64,000 nt of DNA from Tetrahymena elliotti 4EA. Its lineage: Eukaryota > Ciliophora > Oligohymenophorea > Hymenostomatida > Tetrahymenidae. Every line of letters starts with the position of its first letter. The stretch's first letter is position 1. The stretch lies in assembly GCA_000231825.2 (NCBI GenBank), contig JH720293.1, positions 3,089,872-3,153,871 on the forward strand, written 5' to 3'. This document shows positions 12,801-26,600 of this stretch, one piece after another. The notes beneath the pieces were generated by a model, which did not search any database, was not told where the DNA came from, and saw only the letters and a program-made list of their open reading frames with translations. The position numbers were made by a program, and so were the translations under genes.

Positions 12801-15800
12801 TGTAAATATCGCCTTTTCTTCTTGACATTAGTAAATCAATATCATTTTCATCCTCTGCATCTTCAGTGTACAAAGCATCCTGGTTATTTGAATTACGGTG
12901 TGATTCTTTGATTCCTTTTGTTTCTAACTCTGATATAATGCATTAAATATCCGAGTTACGAAAAGAATGCAAGTTAGTCATAAATCCATCTAAATCGTCA
13001 TTATATATTTACAAGATAAATCTTGAATTGTGGAGTGGATTTATAGATTTAATCTAAGTGAGTTCTAGATACTTAATTTAATCTAGCCCATGAGAAGGAC
13101 ATGTATATAAATTTAAGTTCATTAAGTAGAATTTAAAATCACTAAGTGACTGGACTTTTCTTGATTTTTATTGCATAAATAAATTATCTTAAATATTAAC
13201 TACTAATAAGAACTCCACATTTCTATATCTTCTATCATCATCTTCTTAAAAATCATGCTCCATTGCCCTTGATGAATTTCTCTTGCTTTAAATGCTTTTT
13301 CCAATATTATCTAGTTGCTTTTTACTTAATCCACCTTAATTACCTTTTGCTTCTTAATTTTATTTTGAAATTGTTAACTAATCTTTTAAGCTTTTTTTTT
13401 TCTGATCTTGAGTTTTATTGGGTCTATTTTCATCTGAGTTCAGTGTTCTTATTGATTAATTTGAAAATAATTACTTTGTCCTAATAGAATTGAGTGTCAC
13501 TTAAGAAGTTTTTGAAAAAACTGATGAGCCAGCTGCTGTCTTAAAATGCTAAATAAATGGAAAGAAGGAGGTTAGAAATACTTTGTTAAAGCTATGTAAG
13601 GTTGAGAAAACAAATTAATTAATTTCAGGAGTCATAGATATAAGTTGACTATTAGATGAATCAAATAAGATATAAGAAGTTTATGTTTTATACTTTTAAA
13701 TAAAGGCAGTAATCCCAAACTCTTTTTCAACTTATAGAAGATTTACTTTTAAATCTAAGCTAACAGGAATTATATGGTTGGATGATGTTAGAGCAAATAA
13801 AAGCATGTTTTAAATTAGGCTTTGGGTTTCACCAATAGCAAAAAAGTTTGATATATACTCGTTATGAACTTATGCATAAGGAGCAGGCATAAGAATTTCA
13901 ATAGAATTATTAATTATACGCTGTTTTTAATATCCGAAAAGCTTCTCTATATTATTGGATACCTTAATTATTTTTATATTTTTTTCATTTTTAAGAGATG
14001 CAAATACCACACATGCTTCACTTGAATTCAATTAAAAATGTATTTTACGTTGTCCTTATTTATATCTATTATATCTCTCTAATTTTATGTCTGTTTCACT
14101 AAAAGCAAGAGTTTCTAAATAGTTTAAGTAAATATCATATAAACTCTAATTAAACTCATTCACTCTTATCATTAAACTAATAGATTTGATAAGTAAATTT
14201 TTTAATTAAAGCAAATAATTTAACTAAGCTTATAGCTATTCTAGATCAATAAACTTTTATTTCATAGATATGAATAATTCTATTTTTTTTAAAACTGCCT
14301 CTTCTAGTAAGTTTTATGTTTAGAGGATGAGGTCATCATATATAAGAGCTTCATAATATGACTAATCAAATAAGTTTTCCTACTCTTTTAGTGCACTTAT
14401 AATTTGCTTTTACTTTTATACCTCTTTGGTAACAGTAAATAAAATTTATTAGTACTTTAGGCCTATTGTTTTAGAAATCTAAGCTATAGTAAGCTCAAAA
14501 AATTAATAATTTTAAAGGACTTCCACTATATAAATTAAATAGTAAATATCTATCATTGTAAATTATTTATTATTTCTCTCTTTTAAGAACAAGCTGTTAA
14601 AAAAATTTCTTAAAGCTCTTTTCATTTCTTTGTTTTCCCCAAAAACCTACTCTTTTCCAATATACTATATACCTTTATGTTCAGAAGTATCTAGCTAATA
14701 TCCTCCTAGAAGATTTTAATCTTTTTCATGAACTAATTCTTCAATATCATGAGTATCACCTTACTAATCTTTTTATTATTAGGCCATTTCTTTTCTCAAT
14801 AAATTCCATCTTAATTCATTACCTTACATAAGGTATGTTATATTTTAAATTTCTGCATGATTCTGATAATATTCATCTCTGACAACTTTAAAAACTGTTT
14901 TTCTTGCTATGGAATTAAGTACTTCTGGATTAATATTTTAATCTTATTTTAAGCCTCTTTCAAATTAATAAACAAAATATTAATAAGTTAACTTTTTTAT
15001 TTGTTTGCTAACACAATAGGCAAATGGGAGAAACAAAAGCATGAATATACTTAATAAATTATTAGACTTTGTTGCCACTTAAATAAGTATGTAAGAAGCT
15101 GTTGTACATAAAATAAAATAAACCTAAAAGAAAGTAGCAATTAGCTGAATATTTTCATCAAAGTAAGGCTAAAGTAATACTAACCTGAGTATCTCAATAA
15201 ATTCTATTAAAATTATGAACAGAAGACTTTATTCATTATCCAATTAAATTATTAATATATAAGCTGATCCCTCTATAATTTATTGTATAAAAAGCGAATC
15301 AGAATACTTTTATCTAAGTGAATCTTTTGATTTAATCATATAGTCATAATCATTGTTAGAAATTGTAATTGCTAAATATTTAAAAAATTTAAAAAAAAGA
15401 GATTATTATTAACAAAATCAGAAAGAAAAATTAATTAATTTTTACCTAATAAAAATGTAAGTATGATATTTATTATTGAAAAAATGCCCATATTTTTACT
15501 AGCAACCATGAAAGAAGGAATAGCTAATACATGACAATAAATTTAGTAAATAAAAGAAAATATTAAATCAAATTATTATCCTGCATCAAAAGTTTTGTTT
15601 TTTCCCATAGATTCAACAAAATCGAGTAGTCTTATTTTATTACTATCATTTTTTACTTATTATATCTTTAAAACATATTTAATTATCAGAAAAATGATCA
15701 AAGCTGAATTTAGTCCAATAAAAAAGTAGGTTAGAGAAGAGCATGCTTGTTCGTTATCATCCAAATATGTATTTACATTTTAATGCTGAACAATGTCAAA

Positions 15801-16049
15801 ATAATTTTCAATTTATATCATTTTAGTTGCTAAAGTGGAGTTTAATACTATTATCAGCTGTTCTATTAGCTTAACTAAAAGTAAAATTACTCCAAGATAA
15901 ATATTTCTTTTAAACTACTTGAAAATAGTTATTATGTCTTCTACATAAAATCTATAAAGCGATTCAGTGAAAGAGATTGATATTTTTTAGATATTTTACC
16001 TCTGCGAGAGCCTTTATTTGTTAAAATATGATTGATTTCTTTGATTCAT
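9899..16049 (-). CDS. TmcB-like PAS membrane protein, copy C
   Basis: This is a paralogue of copies A and B. It starts at the ATG at 16047-16049 (MNQRNQSYFNKQR...) and ends at TGA 9899-9901. Exon 1 encodes FYVEDIITIFKQFKR and hydrophobic helices such as LGVILLLVKLIEQLIIVL. A 74-nt intron lies at 15372-15445 (phase 1). A soluble helical linker follows (FGENKEMKRALRNFF). The PAS domain is coded at about 13,720-14,040, with core EILMPAPYAQVHNEYI and the following LLFALTSSNHIIPV; the segment YILFDSSNSQLISMT comes next. A long low-complexity cytoplasmic linker, membrane helices and the tail LIQNPYIQNYL close the protein. The stop lies in the same tail context as in copy B. Additional introns in the 3' half are expected but were not all placed. 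Probable sensory membrane protein (inference). Confidence 0.85.
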
Positions 16050-16689
16050 TATTGATTAATTGTTCTTTCTCTTTCTTTTTGTTATTATTTAATTTAATTA
16101 AATGCACTTTTATAATCATAATGATGAAAAATAGTAAATTAAACGATACCCTTCTTCATAAAAATTTTAAATGTAGGATTGTCTCTTTGGTTTTAAAAAA
16201 TCAAACTAAAATAAATAAATATCACTAACTTTTTAGATTAATTTAAAAAGTTCAATATTGAAAAGAATTGACCATTTAATACACTATATTATTTATTTAA
16301 TAAGTACAGTTCTACTCATAGTGTCCTAATTTACTTTTTATTTCAAAAAGACGCTCATTTTTTTTATGACTAACTTTTTAACAATCAGGAAAACTATGTA
16401 AAATTCATTTTTTTATAAAAATTAAATTATTATTGATATTTTTGAATACGTTATTAGCAGCATCAATTAAATTTAAATTTTACAAAATATAGAACGATAA
16501 AGCAAACAACCAAAATATTTAATATAGAAGTGGTCTATTATTACTGAATTAATTAAATTCTCAAATTATTTTTAAAATTTTCAAAAATACAAATTTAATT
16601 AAATCTACTCAAGAGTTTTTCATTTTTACAATCCTTTGATTACTACCTAATTTTTGCCAAAATTTTCTTTAGGATAAGACGTATTTTAA
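16050..16689. other. Intergenic spacer
   Basis: About 640 nt of AT-rich DNA between the start of copy C and the stop of the leishmanolysin-like gene. No coding frame with TGA-only stops looks real here, and no motif was recognised. Confidence 0.65.
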
Positions 16690-19600
16690 TCATTCGCTTT
16701 TAACAGATTAGAAAGGATTTTATTCATCTTAATATAATTGATTCTCGTTAGTTATGAAGATTTCATTTGAATTTTTTCCCCTATTATTTTCCATGTTTAC
16801 TAATTAAAGATTATTAAATTATCTTTAATCTTCGCTCTATTTTGGGTCTTTATTGTTTAGATCTAAAATTTTGTTTGGGGCCTAGTTTTCTGAAGAGCTG
16901 TTATTTTTCAATGTGATTGAGGATGTGTATTTCTTTTGGAGTATTGCGGTTTTTTCACTTCTGTTAGTCAAATTACTGGCAACTTTTGAAGAAACAAACT
17001 TAATAATCAAATAGAAGCTGAATATTGAATATAAAATTAGGGCTAATATAATTAGTGAAAGAATAAAGATATATAAAATAGGTTTGGTCTCACTCTGTTA
17101 ATCTTCATTACTCGATATCAATATTAAAAAGATATTAACTATTAGATAAGTAAATTAATTTAATAGAGCAAATCTTTTAAATATTGCACCCCGATATGGT
17201 CTTACTATGATAATGTAAATTGAAAAGATAGCTTCTGTGATTAGTTGAATAAATAAAAGAGTGATTGGTGATTTGAAATCATTTATTAGGATAATGCTTA
17301 AGAATTATTTTTTCAAAAACAATAGAGCAAGAAAAATGCGCTACCAGAAATTTCTTCTATTAAAAATTCTAAAAATAAGTTTATGCTCTTTTTTTCTAAC
17401 AGAGTTTTTAATTCCTAGCTAGATAATAATGATAACTATCCAAATAAATTAGTACATAAAAAAGATAATTGATAGCATTAAAGCAAAAATTTGATCAGAA
17501 TCTAAATCAAATTTTTTCATTTAGAGCTAGATTGTAACACACATTTCACTAGAAGTCAGAATTAGCATAAAAGCAGGAAGAGAAAATCTGAAGATCCTTA
17601 GCATAAATTTGACATTCTTGTATTTGTTTAGTGTTTTATTTTGCACTAAATAATTAGCTACTAGCATAAGGTTGAAGCATGCAGCATTCAATACAATTAA
17701 AATATAGGAATTAGATAAAAAGTTATTAGTTCTATAAAAACTTGTTATTTTTTCAAGATCTTCTAGTCTAACTTCTAGTTATCTTAAAGAAGATTTTTAT
17801 TCTTTAGGTTTTACATTAGATCCAACTCCAGATAATATATTATAATTAAAATGCTAAAGGACATACACAGTCTCATCAAAATCATAAGCTTTCTTAATAT
17901 TAATCTATTTATTTATTTTATCAAAATAAACATAATAAAATTTATCATACAAATCAAAAAATTAAATAGAAAATTTTAATTTACATATTAAATCTATCCT
18001 AATGTTTATGCAAACTCGCTTAATAAATAAAACATTGCTGGATTTAAGCTCAATAAGCTCTGAACTATTACTCCTACTGCTCCTAAATAAGAGAATCCTA
18101 TAGTAAGATCTCTTTGAATTTGATCTAAATGTCCCTCTGTAATAATAGATAATTAAATTATACAATTCTTTAAATTAGAAAATAACTGTTTACCCATGCA
18201 TTTAATTTTGAGAGTATCATAAGTACCATAAGGGCACATACACTCCCCATACTTTACATTATGATAAAAAGCTAAAATTCTATTTTCAGGACAGGAGATG
18301 CACTAATTATAATCTGTTCCCAGACACTCTTTACAAGTATAATGGCAATTCTAGATTAACTCTTTATCTAAGCAGTCTGATTTGTTTGGCCCATTACATT
18401 TTAAGCATTTTTCAAAACAATTCAAACATTGTTACTAATATAAATATTGTCCTTCAGGGCAAGTATTGTATTAAAAGCATTAATACTAATCGCAACTTGA
18501 GCATTTATCTGGACAAGAAAGACACTAATTATAATCTTTTGAATAATAAAATCCATCTATACAAATTTTACAGCTTTGGTCGTTTTAACACTATTAGCAT
18601 TGCTATCCAAATTAAGGACACTTTCAATTTAAAAAAAAAAAATTTTTTTTAATTAAAATAAAGAAAATTAAAATTTACCTTTTTAGAGGAACAAGTACCA
18701 TCTTCTATTTATTGATATTCTTACAAACATTTATCACAGTAAGGTATATATTTACTATAATTACATTCTAAGCAGAAATTTATAGAGCAAAATTTAATTT
18801 AGCATTATTGATTAATATCTAAGTAAAAACCTTCTTCACATTCTCCACATTAGGTAGAGCTAGAGCATCTAGAACAATGCTATAAATTACAAATCACTGG
18901 ACAGAATCCATTGCTTAGTACTTGCTAGCCTGATTGGCATTCTAAACATTAGTTAGTTATTGGGTCACATCTCAAGCAGTATAAATCTTTAACAGTACAT
19001 ATTTTTTAACATTATTGATTTACATAAACTGTACCAATTTAACACTGTTAACAAGAAATCATATTACTGCAGATATTGCACCCTTCCATACAGTTAGAAC
19101 AGCTTCCATTAAAACTATCATAATACATACCTTATTGGCATTAAATGCATTCATTTTAATTCTCACATTTTAAACATTTTGGTATACATTACTGGCATTT
19201 CTGTTTTGTTAAATCGTAGTAATATCCTGTCATAGAACATTATGGAAGACAAAGACTAATACTAGAATAATAATCATAATCTTCCTTGCAGATAATACAT
19301 GAAGTAGGTAGTTAATCACTGCAAAAATTACAGGTTGTATCACATTGCTTACATTAGAAAAGGTTAGCCTATTAGTTAGCTGATTTATAGTATCCACTAG
19401 GACACTAATGAATACATTAATTTTAATATAAAACATCTGTTTGATCATAGCAGTAAGTACATAAGTTGTAATTATTGCAAGATGAACATGAATTTTAGCA
19501 CATTAAAAATTATTACAAATATTAGCTATAATATGCTTTAGGAGGAGCTAAAGGAAGCTCACATGAGTAGTTAATCAAGTAATAATTACTGCTACAAGCT

Positions 19601-22600
19601 AAACAAATATCTTTATCTCTGCACTAAATACAATTATTTGAGCAATTTAAGCAACTATTTGTTTAAAAATCATAATATTAATAACTCTGACAAGAATTAT
19701 TTTAAGAAATACATTTATCATTTGAATCATTCAAATAAAATCCTGTTTAGCATTTTTAGCATGAGCTTGCATTTATACATACTTCACACCCATATTAACA
19801 AGGTAAACACTTGTAAGAAGGCTAAATATTCAGAAAACCTTATAAAGTATCTACTCTTTCTGCATAAAAATTAGGAGAACAGCTGTTAGGTTAGCATTTA
19901 TCTTTTTACAGATAGTAATAGGCATCACATTATAAGCACACAGTTTCAGATAAAGCTACTATACAATTACTTAGCTAACTTTTATTGCATTATTTTTTTT
20001 ATACATCCAAATAATAGTTAAGTGGACAACTGCTACAATCATTTTAACTTGGACCTATACAATCATTACAAGTGTTATGACATGGTAAGCAAAAGTTGTT
20101 ATTTTTTCCGTTTGTTAAGCTGTCTTTATTTAACCCAAAATCTGTATTTCCAGGTAAATTATTACTTGAGAGATATTTATAAAAACCATAAGGGCATGTT
20201 TAAAGGCACTTATTGTTCCAAAAATAATAATTTTATTAACAACTCAAGCAATTTGATGTATTACCTTAGCATTGTGTACAGCCTTGGTCACAACTTTCAC
20301 ACTTCAAATTTTTATACATGAAAATCTATCCCTGCTTACAAATTTAATGTTAACATTTACCATTTATAAGTAAATATCCTATATCACATCTATAACAAAC
20401 TTCAATAGCTGTGCAGCTTAGACAATTAGGAGGGCATTGTATACATATTTTATTATTTAATGCATAGTAATTTGAATCGCACTTAGGATGTTAGCATGTA
20501 TTTGGTTGTATTAGATTATAATATTTTTTACATCCATTGCATTATGTAATTTAATACCCGAAACAAGTGGTACAAGCTTAGTGGCACTTTGAACATATCC
20601 ACTTATTAAAAACTTCACCATTGGATTATATTTCTTAAATTTATTCCGAAAAAAAACCGTCAGAGCACTTAGAAAAGCATTAATTATTTTAATTTAAATA
20701 ATAGTTTTCTGCACAATTTAAGCATGAATCTATATTTTTACAATATTTGCAACCTTCTGAGCAAGATTTACATGATTGAGTTGTTTACTCAATAAATTAG
20801 CCAATCTAGCAGTCTTACACACATTCTTGCTTATCAATGCTTATGTATAATCCAATTTAACATTTCAAGCAAACACTTTAATCAATCTTAGAGCATTCTA
20901 AGCATCCAAATTCTGTATTTTCCATGCATTTTATGACTTAAAATAAAATAAGTTAATTATTTAATTTATTAAAGCATTTAAGATAAAATTAAGATTAAAA
21001 ATGAGAATTATGCTGATAAAAATAATTTTTTTAATTTTGATAAATTTATATTTTTGAGCTAATATCTTTTTTAAAATTATTTTAATCAATTCTCATTTAA
21101 AAATAAAATTTTTGTTTAATAATATAATTTCTCATTATTAAATATTTTTTATTAAAAATATTACTTTAAAAAATTATTTAATTTTGAAGTGCTTAATTTT
21201 TCTAAAATTTATTACTTTAATTTTTTTAATTTTAAAAATTTAAGGTATTTGTTTTACTAGAAATATTAATAAAGATAAGTTTTACTTTAACAGTAATCTC
21301 CTGAGTATCCAGGATAGCACTCACATCTTCCATTTATACATAAACCATTTTTAGAACAATAATTTGGACACTTTTATTTATTTTGTAAACAAAACTATTA
21401 AAAATTGCTTGGGCAAATAATATATCCTTAATTATAAACTGAGGAGACTTTTTATCCCTCTTATGAACAAATGAGTGTTTCATTGTTAAATTAGACTTAT
21501 ATCTAATACATCTAAGTATCATTTAAAATGCATTTATTTTATAGACATCTGGCTAGATCAGGAGTCTCAACATTTGAATTAACTTGGGTTAGAGTACTTT
21601 CAAAGCATCTACTATCATTACCATAATAATTTATTTTTTTTAGGTAGTTACTGAAGACGTTAAAGCAAAAATAATTCTTATCAGTCACTTAATAAATTTT
21701 ACATGGTATTTATGGATCAAACTAATTGCATGTTGCAATACCAATATGATTACTGTCACATTTTTTAATCTCCTACTAGCAAAAATTTTGTTCATAACTT
21801 TGGTTTTAACACAAAGATTTGTAAAAATCACAACCTTTTTGATTAGCTAAAGATAAATCTCTTTCATCTTATTGATAAGGGTCAGTAACATTCTCATAAA
21901 ATCCAGTATCCTTTAAAAGTGCTAAATCAATGGAACTAACATATATTCTTCCATTAGAAACAGCATTAGCTCCAAGTGATTAAGGATTAACAAAAGGCTT
22001 TGAAAAATAGAAGCTTTTTCCAATCTATTTTACAAGAAAAATAATTAAAAAAAGCTGAAAATTAAAATTAAAATCTACATTAATTTCAGTGACGATTCCT
22101 TCTATGTCGTCACAATTAAAAAGTTAGCGAGATATTTGTTGTATTTAATTTGTTATTAAAATATTATATGGTAATTCATATTAAACTATTTTGATTATTT
22201 TATCAAGTGCTACATTAGTTCCTTTTTCATTAACAAATCTTGCTACTAAATCTTTATTTAATGCTAAAAGGTGATATATTTAGGAAAATAAATCCTAAGC
22301 AATCAAAGACAATAAAAAAGGCTCATCTTTGATGTCATAATTTGAGAAATTTAGATTGATTATTCCTACAGTTGCTCTTTTATTACCATCATATTAACAT
22401 ATTATTACTTTATCTAATTATTAGAATTATTGAGGGTTATATTTAGTAAAATAAATATGTAGATCACTTTAAGGGATTCCATTCTTAATTTCATTAATGC
22501 TATAAGTAATGCTACCACATTTTTAATCTATTAATACTAAAATATCTGATTCAGAGTTGCTTTGAATAGACAGAATTTTTTTAATTTCAATAGCGACTAA

Positions 22601-22954
22601 TCTGAATGCTCTTTTGATTAATTTTATTTAGAAATATGGAGTAGCATCTCTTATACTATCAAAATTTGCAGTTACTCTCATTTAATGCACTTTTTAAAGA
22701 TTTCTAATCTTCTAAAAATGTTGAGTTTATCTTTTATTTTGATCCTCACTGCTACTATTAAATTGTTCATCAATCAATTTTATGTTTTTAAATATTTCCT
22801 TTACATCTATTTTTAAAGATTAAAAATGAGCCTCATCTAGACTAGAAAGCTAAGAAGATTCATCTATATTTTATGTTATATTCACACAAATACAGTCTTC
22901 AATAAAAAAAACCAATGAAAAAATATTTATAAATATCAAAGTATAAAATTTCAT
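16690..22954 (-). CDS. Leishmanolysin-like (M8) protein with degenerate active site, Cys-rich stalk and membrane tail
   Basis: A predicted surface protein of 1,907 aa with ATG at 22952-22954 and TGA at 16690-16692. Four introns (22025-22078, 20937-21285, 18621-18678, 17905-17984) leave a coding length divisible by three. Order: signal peptide (first ~23 residues, MKFYTLIFINIF...); M8-like ectodomain (CQYDGNKRATVGIINLNF; later IYVSSIDLALLKDTGFY); an EGF-like module with CSKNGLCINGRCECYPGY; a long run of CxxC furin/growth-factor-receptor-like repeats coded between about 18.2 and 20.9 kb; then about six hydrophobic helices (16.9-18.1 kb) and a polar tail. The zinc motif HExxHxxGF of the family is replaced by SQIYHLLAL at residues 224-232: the first His and the Glu are missing, only the last His remains. 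Peptidase activity is therefore unlikely; a receptor or adhesion role is inferred. Ciliates carry many leishmanolysin-like genes (family knowledge). Confidence 0.9.
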
Positions 22955-23659
22955 TTATCTTATTGGAAATTCTAATATTTATTTGAAGTATTTAATTTTA
23001 AATAATCAAATTGTTAAAAAGTGAAATTTCTGATATCTATTTTTATTTGTTATATCATGAATATTTCTGATTGATTACTTAACACTTATTTAAATCTGAA
23101 TTTCTTTCATTTCTTAAATAAAAAAAAATATTTTATCAATTTAAATCTAATAATTTTAAATTTTTTTAAGCACATTATTTATGATTATTAAATATTTTCC
23201 CATATTAGATATCTGTCTTAATTCTTTATAAAACTAATTTCCTTTCAAAATAAATATTATAAGATAGAAAAATTTGAATATGAAATTTATTCGTTTTAGA
23301 AAGAAATAATGAGGATTTACTCACATTAGTAGTTAGTTAATTATAAAGTCTTTTTTAAGAAAAAATTATCATGTTATTTCATAAATAATAGGAAATTTTT
23401 GAATGAAAAATTTTTGTTTTGAAAGAAATAATGAGGCTTGATCTCAATTTTTAGATTTTTAATGATTATAAAATTTTTTTAATAATAAATACTTTTATTT
23501 TTTATCAATAGTAGAAAATGTTATTCAAAAAGAATATGAATAAAAAAATATTATTAAGTCAAATAAGAATATCGATTACCATTTTCAAAAAAATATAAAC
23601 CTTTATACATAATAAAGAAGAAGATTTTCATTACAATTAAATATAAATTTTCCAAAAAA
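22955..23659. other. Intergenic spacer containing an imperfect direct repeat
   Basis: About 705 nt of AT-rich DNA between the leishmanolysin-like gene start and the stop of the next PAS gene. It must hold the promoter of the former. The only structure noticed is the direct repeat at 23270-23500, listed separately. Confidence 0.65.
23270..23500. repeat. Imperfect tandem direct repeat
   Basis: Two similar stretches lie about 122 nt apart. Both contain GAAAGAAATAATGAGG exactly (23299-23314 and 23421-23436), flanked by related sequence on both sides (TTTGAAT...TTCGTTTTA versus TTTGAAT...TTTGTTTTG upstream, TTAATNATTATAAA downstream). This suggests a duplication of roughly 90-120 nt that has since diverged. 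Function unknown. Confidence 0.6.
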
Positions 23660-26600
23660 TCAATATTATTTGATGAAATACATTAAATAACTATTTTCAA
23701 GAATATATTTTATTTGTATGATAGAAAACATTTGAACAATAGTGTTTACTCTATTATTGATAAAATTAAAAAATGGTATCACAACAATAGGCAGCAGTAG
23801 TATCAGAAGACATGTTTCAAATATGAATAAAAAGATTTAGGTGTAATCAATGGTTTTCTTGAAAAGATAGTTTTAGTAGTTTATCAAGTTTAATAGTTAG
23901 TTGATACATTCTTCAAAAATCATAAAATATGCAATATCTTCTAAGATAGAGTTTTCTAAGAAATAATCATCAATCTTTTTAAAAGTTGATTCATTGATAG
24001 GATTTTGACTAATTTCATAAATGGTTTAAATTTTCAACATGAAAACAGAATATGCAGCTACAAGACCTTAATTATAGGCACCTGAATAAATTTAGGAGCA
24101 CTATTCATAGGTCATAGTAAAATTTTAACTGATTTTCAAAACCTTACAAGCATCTTAAGATAATATTTACTTGACTGTATCCATAGTATTGCTATCTGAG
24201 AAAATATTTCCACTTTATACTTAAGATAGATCATTATAAAATGTGCTCCCAAATTAGCTAGCTTGTGCTACATAAGTTTAAAGGAAACCTTAAATTTATT
24301 CCATAGGAATGAGAGTAGCATAAGGATTGGCTACCTTAGATGAAAATAATTAAAGAGAATAGTAAACCTGATAGAGCTATTATTTTAACTAATATAGATC
24401 TCTAACAAATGCAGTAATTATTGTTTGTTGATCAATTTAGAGGTTAGTTAAAATGAAGTTAACAATTGGTTGCACTGAAATTGCAGCCAATAATAAAAAA
24501 GCATAAAAAGTTATTTTTAGATTGAATTTAGAGAGTGATGTGGTAGAAATATGTTTCTTCTTTTTTTTTATATTTTATTTACTTTGGTTGCTGATTACTT
24601 AATTTTCTTTTTGGGCCTTGATGTTGTAATTGTTGAAGCTTTTCTGTTTCTTTATTAGTATTAATAAATTTTTATTTAGTTTTTCTGACATTTCTGCTAT
24701 ACTTTAAGGTTCAATTGTTGCAAAATACCTCAGTACTTTTTCCTATCGGCTTTGGAAAAGGTAATAAAAGGGGATTACAAAAATGGCCATTACTGCTGTT
24801 ATCGTAGATACTAATATTAGAGTAAGGGATGCAGAGTTCATGATATTATCATTTAATTGCTTCTCTAAGTCGATTTGTTTTTTACTTACTAATGCTAAAG
24901 ATTATGTAATTCCTCCTGCATTTGCCATTAGTTCTAGTTCCTTGATGAGTCCATATTAATTTTCCATGAATAATGTTGGGACAAAATTCATTAAAATAAT
25001 CATTGAACTAAAAATAGATGTTTGGATGGTTATATTGTGAAAAGTTGGCGTTAAATATATAAAATCTATATTATTTTCAACCAGTTCTTTCTTTACAAAG
25101 ACTTAATTGATATCTTAATTTATTAAATTAATTATGTTAGCCTTTTGAATTTCATATACTTATTAAATAGATTTCTTTAACTCCCACTTCATAGCTTAGG
25201 CTGGAGGATACTTAGAAAATGTATATTTTTCAAGTGAAATTATAGAATAAATTTAAAAGCCGTTCAAACCTTAGAGAAGATTTGTTGAATAAATATCCTA
25301 CCATGAAGAGAAATCAAAAGAAATCTATTAATGAGCAATTTTTTGGTTAAGGTCAGTATGTGTAATTACAACTGTAATAAATATGAGCAAAAAAGAAATT
25401 ATCAAATATAATGTTATCATTTAAACTGTTTTTATGGATTTTTTTTAAAGAAGCTTTTTAATTACATTTTTCTTAAGTTAGCTCAAAGCTGAATTTTAAC
25501 TCTTATTACTATTATTTACAGATCCTTATTAGACCATATCTTTTATTTTTGCTTATTCGCCATCACTTTTCTCAAAATCCTGCTCACTTTCTTAATCGGT
25601 TTAACTGGCCTAACTATTCTATTTTAAATTTATATCTGGTAAAACTGTTTCAATAGGAAAAACTTAATCCTTTTAATTTTTTGTATTACTTCCTGGTTTA
25701 AAGAGTAGGTCTTACATACTTACTCTTTAACTGTATCTGCTTTGAGCTGGGCTTAAAAGTATTTCTAAAGTTTATTCTATTTTCTCTATTTTTCTTATAG
25801 AGGTTTATTTTTACTCATTCAAAGCTGGCTAATCTAAAAGAGCAACATTGTTTGGACTAATACAGAGAGCATTCTTATATGTTGGAGATGCTTAAGTTTG
25901 ATCTGATTCCATACTCTTTCTAAACCTATCAGTTGCTTATTAAATTGTCATAAAACTGTCTTCTTATGGGTATTATTTTTAATCTAATTAACAAATTTAT
26001 AATTGGCTAAATGGCGAATTCTTTTAATTTAAATTTAAAGATTTCTCTGCTAGATAATTTGTAGAATGCTATGTTTCATTTAGTTACAAAATTTTAGGTC
26101 TAATTTTGATGACATCTTCTTTTAGATTTTTACTAAATTCTTCTAAATTATCTTCACTTATTAGCCCGAAATCTACCCACTAAGGGTAAAGCATAACTTC
26201 TATAGCATTCTCAATAATATTTTTGTCTAATAGTTTGCTAATAGATTTAAATTTGATCTTTAAGAGTTTGTAAAAGGGTTCTTTTGAATAAAACTTAACA
26301 TTGATATCTAATAGATACACATCATTAAAATCATAGTTAAAGTACCCTTTCTTGACATTAGCTTCAATCTTGCTACATTTGTCAGTAAATCTCTTTTCGT
26401 ACTGTTCTCTTTGGTTTTAGAAGTTAGGAATAAAAGCTAAAGTTTGTATTGATATTTTTTATTTATTTTATTTAGCTAAGAAGCTCTAAATATTAGTAAG
26501 AGTTGGAATAAGTTGATGAATCTATGCATTCTCTACGTCCCTTAAATTACCAAAATACAACTAAAAAAATTCTACCCACATTTGTTTTGATACTATGTCT

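Noticed and set aside
13263..13484. Hydrophobic plus-strand ORF of 73 codons.
   Set aside because: It is the antisense shadow of the Lys/Glu/Asn-rich linker of copy C.
14636..14644. CCCCAAAAA, recalling the C4A2 telomere repeat.
   Set aside because: Single occurrence inside the coding sequence of copy C (encoding VFGEN); no tandem array.
17905..17984. Apparent frameshift near a T-run in the leishmanolysin-like gene, between QTLGQIQY and INIKKAYDF.
   Set aside because: An 80-nt intron with donor GTAAATT and acceptor AAATAG joins the two frames in phase and makes the whole coding length divisible by three.
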